Positions 39,567 to 52,351 of a stretch of DNA of 64,000 bases are shown here, one piece after another. The stretch spans positions 18,471,338 through 18,535,337 of the forward strand of contig NC_088302.1 in the NCBI RefSeq assembly GCF_032854445.1, given 5' to 3'. The stretch is from Liolophura sinensis (Eukaryota; Mollusca; Polyplacophora; Chitonida; Chitonidae). The stretch's first letter is position 1. Every line of letters begins with the position of its first letter. The notes beneath the pieces were generated by a model. The model was given only the letters and a program-made list of their open reading frames with translations, had not been told where the DNA came from and did not search any database. The position numbers and the translations under genes were made by a program.

Positions 39567-39664
39567 TTACAAAACAGATCAATGACAAGGAGAGGATCAT
39601 GGCTGCCATGGAGAACCCTAACCTGCGTGAACTGGTGGACAGGTGCGTGAAAGATGAGGACTGA
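39567..39664 (+). CDS. CIAO2A: CIAO2A (FAM96A), exon 5 (C terminus)
   Basis: After the split Ile it codes [20 protein letters not shown] then [11 protein letters not shown] and stops at TGA (39662-39664). [22 protein letters not shown]-type sequence is the CIAO2A signature, and CIAO2B differs clearly here. With the other exons (82, 165, 50, 46 and 98 nt including the stop) the frame closes exactly to 146 residues, which supports every splice site chosen. Confidence 0.95.
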
Positions 39665-41225
39665 TGAGGATTGGTGAGGACTCCAATCACAGCTTCAGGA
39701 GGATCACAGCTTCATCAGCTGATCTTGCACAGGTCCGAGCTGTGCATTGTATTCTTCCATCATGTGATCGTGCTTGTATTCTCATTTGTCAGAGATTATG
39801 TGGCATACAACTATTGCAGAGCTACAACGAATCACAACTCTCTCTCAGAGTAGACTGAAGACCCTTCAAGGAGGAAGCAGTGTAGCTTGTAGCTTTTAGG
39901 AATCAGTTGTGAAAGGATTGGCATGTATTGAAAGTGGGAATTTGTGTATTGTAAAAGATTATTTTAGCGGTGTTGATCACCAGACATGATAAAAATAAAT
40001 TTAAAAAAAAAAAAAAAAAGCAAATATGTGGAATTTCAGCATCCCTTATAGACACAAGGTTTACACCTGAGTGTGAGGTAAAGATGAGGTGTATATCGGG
40101 TGTACGCTGAAAGCTGATATAATACACAAAAAATGGGAAGTAACACTTGATCCAAATCAATAGCTTTTCTGAGAAAGGCTTAATTTTTACTCAAATTTTT
40201 AAAAGGATTTTGAATTCAGCGTTCTAACTCACTGTACAATTTGGGCAGTGTAGAGCTTTATAACCAAGCAGCCAACTGCTGGATAGAGTTATGCCCCTTT
40301 GGCCACTTCAAAAGTTTGTTCCCACACTGATGATTGTAGTGATTTTTAGCAAATCAGCACGGATTGTCATAATCCTTACGTGTTCATACACCTTATCAGT
40401 TAGAGATGTCTTGTGTAAATTCTAGATTTTTCAGTTTTACAGGATGTATTTGTTCTTAAAAAGAAATTAATGAGAAGTGTAAAAAAAGATAGTATCCAGC
40501 ATTAATTATGGAATGGACAGGTTGCAAAGCCTGGTTTTGATATTGGAAAAATAGTGATATGAAAATTTGTTTACTCCAACATGGTCTTTGGTGGTATACT
40601 ATTAAGTATTTTCTGTTCTATGTATTATTTTCAACAAAATTTATGCACAACTGATTGTTTGAGATATTGTTTTTTTGTTGCATCCAGAAGGCACAGAAGT
40701 AAATATAATCATGACAGTTTGTACTGGAAAAGAATCTACTTTGGCTGAAAATCAAGGTAACTTTTGAAAAGTACTTTTCAGCTGTCATGGACCTTGGTTT
40801 GTTGTGTATTTTCATACAATTACTCTAACACTTAAACCCTTAGACTTGGATGAGGTACAATGAGTCTTAGTGAAATGTCTTTTTATTGTGGAGGTCAACA
40901 TGTATGCATGTATTCATAGGCTGATACACCATTGTTTATGAAGTGTCTAGGCAAATTGCGCTTATCTTTGCTGCCATTTTTACATGTAAGATTTGAACAT
41001 TCAGCATATAAAAGATAAAAAAAATAATTGTATAAAATTTACGTAAATGGGAGATTAAGAAGAAAGATTATTGATGATCAGATTATCATTATGGATCTCG
41101 GTGATTCTTTTAATGTACATGAATGTATGAAATATATGTTTGTTACTATGGAATAAATATTTTTATTATTGTTCAAAAAAATCTTGCTATATCTTTTCTC
41201 TTATGTGGTTCAGTACTTAGTGTTT
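39665..41225 (+). other. CIAO2A 3' UTR and downstream flank
   Basis: AT-rich with no coding features. Two candidate poly(A) signals (39994 and 41152). Confidence 0.5.
39994..39999 (+). terminator. Candidate polyadenylation signal for CIAO2A
   Basis: An AATAAA hexamer 330 nt after the stop is followed at once by a 17-A run. A second AATAAA at 41152-41157 would give a 1.5-kb 3' UTR. The A-run means the first site could be an internal-priming artefact in cDNA data, so which site is used is open. Confidence 0.45.
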
Positions 41226-41486
41226 GGTTTATTTATTTATCTGATTGGTGTTTTACGCCGTACTCAAGAATATTTCAATTATACGACGGCGGCCAGCATT
41301 ATGGTGGGTGGAAAACAAGTAGAGCCCAGGGGAAACCCACAACCATCGGCATGTTGATGACATACCTTCCCACGTACGGCCGGAGAGGAAGTCAACATGA
41401 GCTGGACTTGAACTCAGCGATCGCATTGGTGAGAGACTCCTGGGTCATTACACTGTACTAACACGCTAACCAACTGAGCCCCACTT
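41226..41486 (-). mobile_element. Full-length tRNA-derived SINE (molluscan type), second copy
   Basis: On the - strand: tggggctcagttggttagcg (box A region), box B-like gagttcaagtccagctcatg, central domain catgccgatggttgtgggtt then tcccctgggctctac, and 3' end aattgaaatattcttgagta then cggcgtaaaacaccaat with an (aata)n tail. It lies directly beside the 24-bp minisatellite. Confidence 0.85.
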
Positions 41487-41586
41487 AGTGTTTGAAGTGT
41501 TCACACAAGGAGGCATTGACTGACTCCATAAAGCGGCAATTAAGCCCAGTTTCTGGTTATATTAGGTTCAGTACATCTATATAGAA

Positions 41587-44500
41587 TTGGTACATTCTGT
41601 AGAACTGGTACAGGGACAGGCTGTAGAACTGGTTCAGATAGAGGCTGTAGAACTGGTACAGGGACAGGCCATAGAACTGGTACAGGGACAGGCCGTAGAT
41701 CTGGTACAGGGACAGGCTGTAGAACTGGTACAGGGACAAGCTGTAGAACTGGTACAGGGACAGTCTGTAGAACTGGTAGAGGAACAAGCTGTAGAAATGG
41801 CACAGGTACAGGCTGAAGAACTGGTAGAGGGACAGGCCGTAGAACTGATACAGGGACAGGCTGTAGAACTGGTACGGGGACAGTCTGTAGACCTGGTACA
41901 GGGACAGGCTGTAGAACTGCTACAAGGACAGGCCGTAGAAATGGTACAGGTACAGGCTGTAGAACTGGTATAGGGACAGGCTGTAGAACTGGTACAGGGA
42001 CAGGTGGTAAAACTGGTAAACGGACAGTCTGTAGACCTGGTACAGGGACAGGCTGTAGAACTGGTACGGGGACAGTCTGCAGATCTGGTACAGAGACAGG
42101 ATTAAGAACTGGTGCAAGGACAGGTTTAAGAACTGGTACAGGAACAGGCCGTAGTCCTGGTACAGGGACAGGCTGTAGAACTGGTACAGGTACAGGTCGT
42201 AGACCTGGTTCAGGAACACGCTGTAGAACTGGCACAGGGACAGGCCGTAGAACTGGTACAGGGACAGACTGTAGAACTGGTACAGGGACAGGCTATAGAA
42301 CTGGTACAGGGACAGTCTGTAGACCTGGTATAAGGACAGGCCGTAGACCTGGTACTGGGACAGGCTGTAGAACTGGTACAGGGACAGGCCGTAGAACTGG
42401 TACAGGGACAGGCCATAGATGTGGTACAGGGGCAGACTGTAGAACTGGTACAGGGACAGGCTATAGAACTGGCACAGGGACAGGCCGTAGAACTGGTACA
42501 GGGACAGACTGTAGAACTGGTACAGGGACAGGCTATAGAACTGGTACAGGGACAGTCTGTAGACCTGGTACAGGGACAGGCTGTAGACCTGGTACTGGGA
42601 CAGGCTGTAGGCCTGGTACTGGGACAGGCCGTAGAACTGGTACAGGGACAGGCCGTAGAACTGGTACAGGGACAGGCCATAGATGTGGTACAGGGGCAGA
42701 CTGTAGAACTGGTACAGGGACAGGCTATAGAACTGGTACAGGGACAGGCCGTAGAACTGGTACAGGGGCAGGCCGTAGAACTGGTACAGGGGCAGACTGT
42801 AGAACTGGTACTGGGACAGGCTGTAGAACTGGTACAAGGACAGGCCGTAGAACTGGTACAGGTACAGGCTGTAGAACTGGTAAAGGGACAAGCTGTAGAA
42901 CTGGTACAGGGACAGGTGGTAGAACTGGTACAGGGACAGTCTGTAGATCTGGTAGAGGGACAGGCCATAGAACTGGTACAGGTACAGGCTGTAGAACTGG
43001 TACAGGGACAGGCTGTAGATCTGGGACAGAGACAGGCTTAAAAACTGGTACAGGGACAGGCCGTAGACCTGGTAGGCCTACAGGGACAGGCTGTAGATCT
43101 GGGACAGAGACAGGCTTAAAAACTGGTACAGGTACAGGCCGTAGACCTGGTTCAGGGACAGGTTGTAGAACTGGAACAGGGACAGGCCATAGAACTGGTA
43201 CAGGGACAGGCCGTAGATCTGGTACAGGGACAGGCTGTAGAACTGGTACAGGGACAAGCTGTAGAACTGGTACAGGGACAGTCTGTAGAACTGGTAGAGG
43301 AACAAGCTGTAGAAATGGCACAGGTACAGGCTGAAGAACTGGTAGAGGGACAGGCCGTAGAACTGATACAGGGACAGGCTGTAGAACTGGTACGGGGACA
43401 GTCTGTAGACCTGGTACAGGGACAGGCTGTAGAACTGCTACAAGGACAGGCCGTAGAAATGGTACAGGTACAGGCTGTAGAACTGGTATAGGGACAGGCT
43501 GTAGAACTGGTACAGGGACAGGTGGTAAAACTGGTAAACGGACAGTCTGTAGACCTGGTACGGGGACAGGCTGTAGAACTGGTACGGGGACAGTCTGCAG
43601 ATCTGGTACAGAGACAGGATTAAGAACTGGTGCAAGGACAGGTTTAAGAACTGGTACAGGAACAGGCCGTAGTCCTGGTACAGGGACAGGCTGTAGAACT
43701 GGTACAGGTACAGGTCGTAGACCTGGTTCAGGAACACGCTGTAGAACTGGCACAGGGACAGGCCGTAGAACTGGTACAGGGACAGGCCATAGATGTGGTA
43801 CAGGGGCAGACTGTAGAACTGGTACAGGGACAGGCTATAGAACTGGTACAGGGACAGGCCGTAGAACTGGTACAGGGGCAGGCCGTAGAACTGGTACAGG
43901 GGCAGACTGTAGAACTGGTACTGGGACAGGCTGTAGAACTGGTACAAGGACAGGCCGTAGAACTGGTACAGGGACAGTCTGTAGATCTGGTAGAGGGACA
44001 GGCCATAGAACTGGTACAGGTACAGGCTGTAGAACTGGTACAGGGACAGGCTGTAGATCTGGGACAGAGACAGGCTTAAAAACTGGTACAGGGACAGGCC
44101 GTAGACCTGGTAGGCCTACAGGGACAGGCTGTAGAACTGGTACAGGTACAGGCCGTAGACCTGGTTCAGGGACAGGTTGTAGAACTGGAACAGGGACAGG
44201 CCATAGAACTGGTACAGGGACAGGCCGTAGATCTGGTACAGGGACAGGCTGTAGAACTGGTACAGGGACAAGCTGTAGAACTGGTACAGGGACAGTCTGT
44301 AGAACTGGTAGAGGAACAAGCTGTAGAAATGGCACAGGTACAGGCTGAAGAACTGGTAGAGGGACAGGCCGTAGAACTGATACAGGGACAGGCTGTAGAA
44401 CTGGTACGGGGACAGTCTGTAGACCTGGTACAGGGACAGGCTGTAGAACTGCTACAAGGACAGGCCGTAGAAATGGTACAGGTACAGGCTGTAGAACTGG

Positions 44501-46733
44501 TATAGGGACAGGCTGTAGAACTGGTACAGGGACAGGTGGTAAAACTGGTAAACGGACAGTCTGTAGACCTGGTGCGGGGACAGGCCGTAGAACTGGTACG
44601 GGGACAGTCTGCAGATCTGGTACAGAGACAGGATTAAGAACTGGTGCAAGGACAGGTTTAAGAACTGGTACAGGAACAGGCCGTAGTCCTGGTACAGGGA
44701 CAGGCTGTAGAACTGGTACAGGTACAGGTCGTAGACCTGGTTCAGGAACACGCTGTAGAACTGGCACAGGGACAGGCCGTAGAACTGGTACAGGGACAGA
44801 CTGTAGAACTGGTACAGGGACAGGCTATAGAACTGGTACAGGGACAGTCTGTAGACCTGGTACAAGGACAGGCCGTAGACCTGGTACTGGGACAGGCTGT
44901 AGAACTGGTACAGGGACAGGCCGTAGAACTGGTACAGGGACAGGCCATAGATGTGGTACAGGGGCAGACTGTAGAACTGGTACAGGGACAGGCTATAGAA
45001 CTGGCACAGGGACAGGCCATAGAACTGGTACAGGGACAGACTGTAGAACTGGTACAGGGACAGGCTATAGAACTGGTACAGGGACAGTCTGTAGACCTGG
45101 TACAGGGACAGGCTGTAGACCTGGTACTGGGACAGGCTGTAGGCCTGGTACTGGGACAGGCCGTAGAACTGGTACAGGGACAGGCCGTAGAACTGGTACA
45201 GGGACAGGCCATAGATGTGGTACAGGGGCAGACTGTAGAACTGGTACAGGGACAGGCTATAGAACTGGTACAGGGACAGGCCGTAGAACTGGTACAGGGG
45301 CAGGCCGTAGAACTGGTACAGGGGCAGACTGTAGAACTGGTACTGGGACAGGCTGTAGAACTGGTACAAGGACAGGCCGTAGAACTGGTACAGGTACAGG
45401 CTGTAGAACTGGTAAAGGGACAAGCTGTAGAACTGGTACAGGGACAGGTGGTAGAACTGGTACAGGGACAGTCTGTAGATCTGGTAGAGGGACAGGCCAT
45501 AGAACTGGTACAGGTACAGGCTGTAGAACTGGTACAGGGACAGGCTGTAGATCTGGGACAGAGACAGGCTTAAAAACTGGTACAGGGACAGGCCGTAGAC
45601 CTGGTAGGCCTACAGGGACAGGCTGTAGAACTGGTACAGGTACAGGCCGTAGACCTGGTTCAGGGACAGGTTGTAGAACTGGAACAGGGACAGGCCGTAG
45701 AACTGGTACAGGGACAGACCGAAGAACTGGTTCTAGGACAGGCTGTAGAACTGGTACAGGGACAGTCTGTAGACCTGATACAGAGACAGACCGTAGACCT
45801 GGTACTGGGACATGCTGTAGAACTGGTACAGGGACAGGCCGTAGAACTGGCACAGGGACAGGCCGTAGGACTGGTACAGGGACAGGTTGTAGAACTGGTA
45901 CAGGGACAGGCCGTAGGACTGGTACAGGGACAGGCCGTAGAACTGGTACAGGGACAGGCCGTAGATCTGGTACAGGGACAGGCCGTAGAACTGGTATAGG
46001 GACAGGCTTTAGAACTGGTACAGGGACAGGCCGTAGAACTGGTACAGGGACAGGCTGTAGAAATGGTACAAGGACAGGCCGTAGAACTGGTACAGGTACA
46101 GGCTGTAGAACTGGTACAGGGACAAGCTGTAGAACTGGTACAGGGACAGGTGGTAGAACTGGTACAGGGACAGTCTGTAGACCTGGTACAGGGACAGGCT
46201 GTAGAAATGGTACAGGGACAGGGTGTAGAACTGGTACAGGGACAAGCTGTAGAACTGGTACAGGGACAGTCTTTAGACCTGGTACAGGGACAGGCTTTAG
46301 AACTGGTAGAGGGACAGGCTGTAGAACTGGTAGAGGGACAGGCTGTAGAACTGGTACGGGGACAGTCTGTAGACCTGGTACAGGGACAGGCTGTAGAATT
46401 GGTACAGGGACAGGCTGTAGAACTGGTACTGGGACAGGCTTTAGAACTGGTACAGGTACAGGCTGTAGAACTAATACAGGTACAGGCTGTATAACTGGTA
46501 CAGGGACAGGCTGTAGAACTGGTAGAGGGACAGGCTGTAGAACTAATACAGGTACAGGCTGTAGACCTAGTACAGGGACAGGCTGTAGAACTAATACAGG
46601 TACAGGCTGTAGGACTGGTACAGGTACAGGCTGTAGAACTGGTAAAGGGACAAGCTTTAGAACTAATACAGGTACAGGCTGTAGAACTGGTACAGGTACA
46701 AGCTATAGAACTGGAACACGTACAGGTTATGTA
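41587..46733. repeat. 5.1-kb minisatellite of a 24-bp unit with higher-order structure
   Basis: Around 210 copies of gtagaactggtacagggaca ggct with frequent point variants. A marker variant (ggaacacgctg) occurs at 42213, 43731 and 44745, so blocks of 1518 and 1014 bp are themselves repeated. The shorter block lacks 504 bp, exactly 21 units. A 30-bp variant with ggtaggcctacagg occurs once per block (43072, 44109, 45604). Because 24 is divisible by three and the unit has a stop in only one of six frames, long open frames arise on both strands (8-residue repeats such as VELVQGQA, or VPVLQPVP and CTSSTACP in antisense). I see no splice context or start that would make any of them a gene. Confidence 0.93.
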
Positions 46734-47039
46734 CTGAACCAAAAAAGAAACCTCATGTGTTGCTTTATGTTCCAAACATACCCACGTAGAACAAAGTGTG
46801 GTCGTAATGAGTAAATCTGGTTTATGGATGTAATGAGTATACACTAAAACAGGATTATGCATTAAGATGCGCTTGGTGCACCCTCCACAGTCAACAGTGG
46901 TATGATGGGGTAACTTTTTGATTTCACAGGGACTAGCCATGTGTATTGGAACTTGTTTGGTAACTACATATTTCCCCCTCTCGCATTCATAACAGCAAGG
47001 CAAAATTGCCTTATTGACTCACTAACGCCGAAGAACACA
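46734..47039. other. Sequence between minisatellite and Tc1 remnant
   Basis: No feature was recognised. An antisense open frame that runs out of the minisatellite into this stretch (to 47003) shows no known motif. Confidence 0.5.
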
Positions 47040-47590
47040 GCATTTTAATGGGCAACTTGCACCATTTCTTGAACATTCTGTGGTTGACATTTCAAGGCAT
47101 GAAGACTTTTCCCATAAGCACCCCATAAGTGTTTGCTATGATTGGGGTCAGGTGATCTCCATGGCCACTCATGGCGTCAATACCCATATTTTGTGGGAAA
47201 TGCAAGTCAGAACAGCTTTGTGTTCATGGTGTTGGAATTGCAGGGCTGGACCATGAGCAGTCAATAATGGCATGCTTGCACTATTTAGTTAGCAAATCGC
47301 AGGCTAAAACTAAGCACAATACTGTTGCAATGTTTCTGTTTCCAACGCAGGTGAAGTTGTGCCCAGCGCAGGCGCTCATTATAGTTTACCTGTGTCTGAA
47401 TTGGCCCAACAAGATGGGCAGCACACAAGCTGTTTTGTTTTGTCTGAGCAGTTGCCCAACTCCTAGACAGTGCGTTACTGGTTTATGTTGTGGTCGTGTA
47501 ACGATTACACAGATGGCACAGCCGAATTTGATTATCATCCGCATGTCTCGTCACATGATGGCCTTCCTGATCTGGGGCCAGCTTTCAAGG
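47040..47590 (-). pseudogene. Decayed Tc1/mariner-like transposase
   Basis: On the - strand, broken by stops and frame changes, are two blocks typical of Tc1-like transposases. The first is LVGPIQTQVNYNERLRWAQL then HLRWKQKHCNS (the segment leading to the first catalytic Asp). The second, after a deletion, is HEWPWRSPDPNHSKHLWGAY then GKSLHALKCQPQNVQEMVQV, corresponding to the W-P-x-x-S-P-D-x-N-P-I-E-H-x-W block near the third catalytic residue. The middle of the catalytic domain is missing and the conserved E position is lost (NHSKHLW). It cannot be active. The 192-codon open frame on the opposite strand (47171-47749) is its shadow. Confidence 0.8.
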
Positions 47591-47810
47591 ATTGTTAACA
47601 TGTTTTTTTCACATCACCAGCAAATTCTGCACACGTATTGGTGCTCAAGTACATGGCATTGTAGTCACATGGCCTTGCACAAGTGCATTGTTGCGTTTTC
47701 ACAAGAGCTTGCTGCATGCACCCCATGTGGTTCAACACAAATGCAATAGTGCGCAGGGTGCTCAGGTTAGACCTAACCATTATGGTATTCACCCATATTA
47801 ATTACCCAAT

Positions 47811-48045
47811 TTCAATATACCCTCAATTTCGTCCATGACTAACTAGCCCATTTTCTCCAATTATGAGAGTTCTATTGATTTTAGAAATGTGTTTTGAGGT
47901 TTGCTTGGAACATGGCATGATATTCTACCAGAAAAATTGTAAGTTTCAGCACCAAAAAAATTTTTTAAAACATTTTTAAGACAGCCTCTAAAAATGCACT
48001 TTAATGGGTGAAAGTTTAGGTCATTTTGGGTAATTCATTTCTCCA
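47811..48045 (+). repeat. Interspersed repeat family B, copy 3 (most complete)
   Basis: The longest copy of the family also seen at 38035, 38727 (inverted) and 50414 (inverted). Key blocks are tgtgttttgaggtttgcttg, tttcagcaccaaaaaaattt and aaaaatgcactttaatgggt then gaaagtttaggtca. Family boundaries and type are unknown to me. Confidence 0.65.
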
Positions 48046-48558
48046 AATGTAAAGTTGTTTTGTTCAGTATATGATTGGCAAAGGTAGGGGCTGCTGAACT
48101 GTTACAGGTCACAGCTGGTGAACTTATGTGTATTGTAAAAGTTGTCCTATGTTGGCAGTGAAACCAGACTGTTACAAGGTATATCTCCAATAAAGACTGC
48201 TTTTCCTTAGGAATAACTTAAAGGTTTTTCCACCATATGACAGAATCATGGCCACAATTTTGTAATACCTTCAAATATTAATCTAAGACTCAATATGCTG
48301 GTTACTAGTATTTGCAGAAATGTGTGATGTAAAGGTAAAGTCTGTGTCATTACACTGTACTTACAAATTTCAACAATATCAAAACATGTGAATTGTCATC
48401 TAACTTAAGGTGAACAGTTCAAATCATAGGTTGGAATAGAAGTTTCTGATTAATCAAATTCAACGAGTCAATACTAAGCAGATGCTAATAAAACAAGTAT
48501 CATTGAATGACAAGAAATACAACAAGAATCCCACATAGGAGTTGTTCCCCAAAAAACT

Positions 48559-48564
48559 TTTATT
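48559..48564 (-). terminator. Candidate polyadenylation signal of the basonuclin gene
   Basis: TTTATT on the + strand is AATAAA on the - strand. It is the most distal convincing hexamer downstream of the stop at 52352 and would give a 3.8-kb 3' UTR. Proximal sites may also be used. Confidence 0.4.
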
Positions 48565-51500
48565 TCTAACCTGACCGAGTTCCAATCCAGTCAAATGATT
48601 TGTGTATAATAAATATAATCATATATAACAATAAATACTCGAAATAAATTATCATTTATCATACAGGGTAATTCCTACTCGTGCTTATTTAAAAAAAAAA
48701 AAATGATAAAAAAACAGGACTACCGAAATGTTTGAGCTACTGTTCTTAGCTTTTCTGTTGACCTTTAAATGAATTTTTTTTTTTTTCATTTGTCTTCACC
48801 TCTTTTTTTCACCCATGACACCTTTATGGTGATAAATAATGACAATAACTTATTATGTGGTAACAATTACATATAACTCAACAACCTGAAGTGCTATAAC
48901 AACGAAATCCGTAGCTATGAAACTAGCACTATGCATATACCATAGAGATAATAAAACATGGTTGAATTAATTGCAAACAAAACAGCTTTTTTCCTTTTGT
49001 TTTTTAAACACCAGTTTCACAGCAGTTTCAAATACTCAGTAAAACCCTGTTGGGAGACAAAGCTCTTCTGTATCTCTCAACTGCTTTAAGATCTAAAAAG
49101 TTGAGTTGGTTTTAAATACATGTAGCTCAACCATTATTAACAAGTACAAGGCTTGACTATAAGTCTCAGCTGCCTTTGTATCTAAGCCGTGAGCAAGCAC
49201 GGAGTGTAAAAAAGAATCCATTATTGCACAATTGTATAATATGAATGCGTATGGCTTGTACAGAATCTGAGAGGCTGCTATGTACATCACACACCTACTA
49301 AAAACATCCCCTTCAGGTTTGTATAAAAAACACTATGTCCAGAAAGTCTCGAATCTAAGTCACATCAACTCCTAAAACTAGTATCGCCAACAAAACCAAG
49401 CACCCATAAGAGCAAAGGGAAAAGTATTTTCAATTAAAGAAATCAGACACATTTCACCAAGAGTGATTAACTTAAAGTTACATGAGGATTGTACATGTTG
49501 TATATAATACATGACTTGATATGTTAGATTAGCCTCCATCTAGATGTATCACCACAAACCATGGTTAATCCATGCACCAGGTTAACACTTTTTTTACTAC
49601 TATCTACTTAGTCAAAATGAGATGTACTTATACTATGTTTAAACCTTTCTTAAATAAACAGACACTTCTAAAATTTATCCTTCAAGGATACCAATAGCAG
49701 ACATTTTCATTTTACCTCAAGAGCACCTGGTTGGAGGAAATTTATACATGTCATACATTGTATAATAATAATACATAGGACAGTATATAAAGTCTGTATG
49801 ATATAGGCCAGACAAGTATTAAAGTACATGTATAAGAGATAGTGAAGTGCTGTGAATGATTTGCCAATTTAGCAAGATTTCATCTTAGTTCTACAAATGT
49901 TATGAGGTAAACATTTTAGACACAAGTTTATAGTAGGCCTACTGGTATGTGGAAGTTAACCATGTATATCAGCACAGAAGTATAGTATTAAAGTTTACTT
50001 GGAAGGAGAAAATGGCATACTATTTACTTGCGCATCTGGCAAGAACTACTAGCAGTCATAGTGTTTTAAACATAGATAAATGCATCATGAAAGAAGGAAA
50101 TCTTTAAAGTTTTACGTGAGAGCAGATAGCTTACTGACCCAGTCATTTGACAAACTAAGCAAGGCCTCCAAGCCAGAGCACCCTGCAAATACATGACTGA
50201 GTGCATGACAAAATGCAGATACAGCATCCATATAGTTTCACTTTCACTATCACAATCTGCTAAATTCTGTATAAAAAAAAAAAAAAAAACACCCAGGTGT
50301 TTGATTACAAACAATCTCTATATTATGATATAACCTACAATAGCCAAGGAATAAATTTCCTTTCAGGTTACAACTGCACACTGTATATGACTACAGGCTA
50401 CATGTCAACATGTAAATGACCTAAAATTTTGTCCCACATAAGTGTTTTTCAGAGGAAGATTGATGTCATGAAATACTACTTCCGGTGCTGAAACTTGAAT
50501 TTTCTAGTAAGATATAAGATGAATACAACTCTTGGAATCAGCCAAATGAGCAACTTATTCAAGGATGAAATGTCAGGTCATTTACCGTATTGACTGGTAT
50601 GTGTAGGCCTAATGCTAGGGTAGTATGGTGTATCTTGTCCAAGACAATGCTACAATTATAGGCCTATAGGGAACTAGGTCAACTGGATAAAAATGTTATT
50701 TACAGCTGAAATTGGAAGATCTAAGACCATTCATATCACTAGACAAATTCTAGTTGTATGTATACAAGATTCACTATCCTTGTGTGAATCCCTTTTTTTC
50801 CCATTTAATTCTTCATTTTTTTAATACAAAACTGACATTTTCAAAATCTGTGACATGTACATGTTGTATAGTGTTTTCTCAAAAAAAAAAAAAAAAAAAA
50901 AACACAAACAAAACCACATTTAATACATATTCATCTGACCACAATGTCTACATAAATCACTTACAAACAAAAAAAACACACATATTATTAAAACCTATGC
51001 TATAGATTTTTTGTATTCACCAAGATCTCCATTCCTGAGGTAATTATAATTAACATGTCTATACATGTGACATTCATGTCTGGATCATGTGACTAGATAA
51101 CACATCCGCAAATACCACATCACTGGTACTCCTCACAATATGAATATACACAAAAAACCAACAACAACAACAACCAAAAGATCAATTCAGTTTTGCATAT
51201 GTACAAAGACTTCTCCTGGCATACGCCACCTCATAGACTACTTCCCCTAGCTTCTGCACAAATCCTTCTTAGCAGTTTAAAAATGTTTTTGCTTTTTTTG
51301 TCCACAAGCTTTATGGGACATTACTGCTGTCCATATAGTATAATGTATTATGTTTGTAAAAACGACAGCCGTCTGTACTTATAGGCACTGCACACAAACT
51401 AGATATGTCTATTAGCTTACACATATCCAATATATTACACCGTACGTAAACATTGCATATATTTAGTCAAATTGTGTTGTCATGCCCTACAGTATACAAT

Positions 51501-52351
51501 GCCAGTGAATATACATGTAGTACTGATATTGGTAAACATCTGAGATAACTGTCTCCCAACATGAACATTTGTAATAAAGTTGTAAAAAAATGCAATATTG
51601 CTGACGGCTTATGAGTTCAAACTCAATTAAAGTGGCCAGATTATGGCATGAATAAAACACAACCAGAAGGCAGCTCTGTTCTTTTCTACACAATAGAAAA
51701 AAACACAGTAACTGGACACATTATACAACAAAACAAAGTCTGCTAAATAACAAATAAATACCTTGTGAGATCAATCAAATAGTTTTGGCTGATACATAAA
51801 GTGACAAACACTTTGGCCTTTTTTGTCCTTTTTTTTTTAGAAACTGTACAAATTCTACACACAATATAAGTTATATCACAAATTTATGTCAAATAATATT
51901 GCATTTTGTGCAAAAGCACCCAAGTTGCACTTAGATGTTGACCATACAAAGTCATAGTAGCGGCGTAACTGTACAAACAACATGCAAACTATTATGCATA
52001 AATCTGCCCTGTAAGGTAACGCATTAGAGCCCTCGTAATAATAATGTGCCTGAAAACATGGCAAAAAACTGATCGTATTAAGTATAAAATGAGACAAACA
52101 GAAAAAAGTAAAACTACAATGTAAATCTAAAATCAGACAAAATAAAGAAAAATTTTTTTATCAAAGACTGACACCATGAAATAAAAAATAACTATCAGTG
52201 CTCTACATTAGCTTTGTTTCTTTTGATGATGTAAGTTTGGCAACGCTGGCGAAAAATCCTACAAATAAGTTGGTAATGTGGTGGAATGGAGTAATACTAG
52301 GTCTTACCAAATAAGACTATTGCATACATGAACTAGGTGTGGAAGCCTGGC
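48565..52351 (-). other. Probable long 3' UTR of the basonuclin gene
   Basis: AT-rich, with A- and T-runs (48690-48703, 50275-50289, 50881-50902), no open frame of interest and no intron-like boundary. It carries copy 4 of interspersed repeat B at 50414-50585. Long 3' UTRs are known for vertebrate basonuclin 2. Here the extent is inferred only from the lack of other features and from the distal poly(A) signal. Confidence 0.45.
50414..50585 (-). repeat. Interspersed repeat family B, copy 4
   Basis: In reverse complement it shares the order of blocks with 47811-48045, including atgacctaaaattttg at the left end and ccggtgctgaaacttgaatt then ttctag in the middle. Diverged. Confidence 0.5.

Noticed and set aside
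41540-47003. Very long repeat ORFs on both strands (up to 447 codons), possible repetitive secreted or structural protein
   Set aside because: They arise in nearly every frame because the unit is 24 bp and stop-poor. There is no signal peptide, splice context or codon preference for one frame. Treated as a minisatellite.
47171-47749. 192-codon open frame on the + strand
   Set aside because: It is largely antisense to the Tc1-like transposase relic, and its own translation has no known motif.
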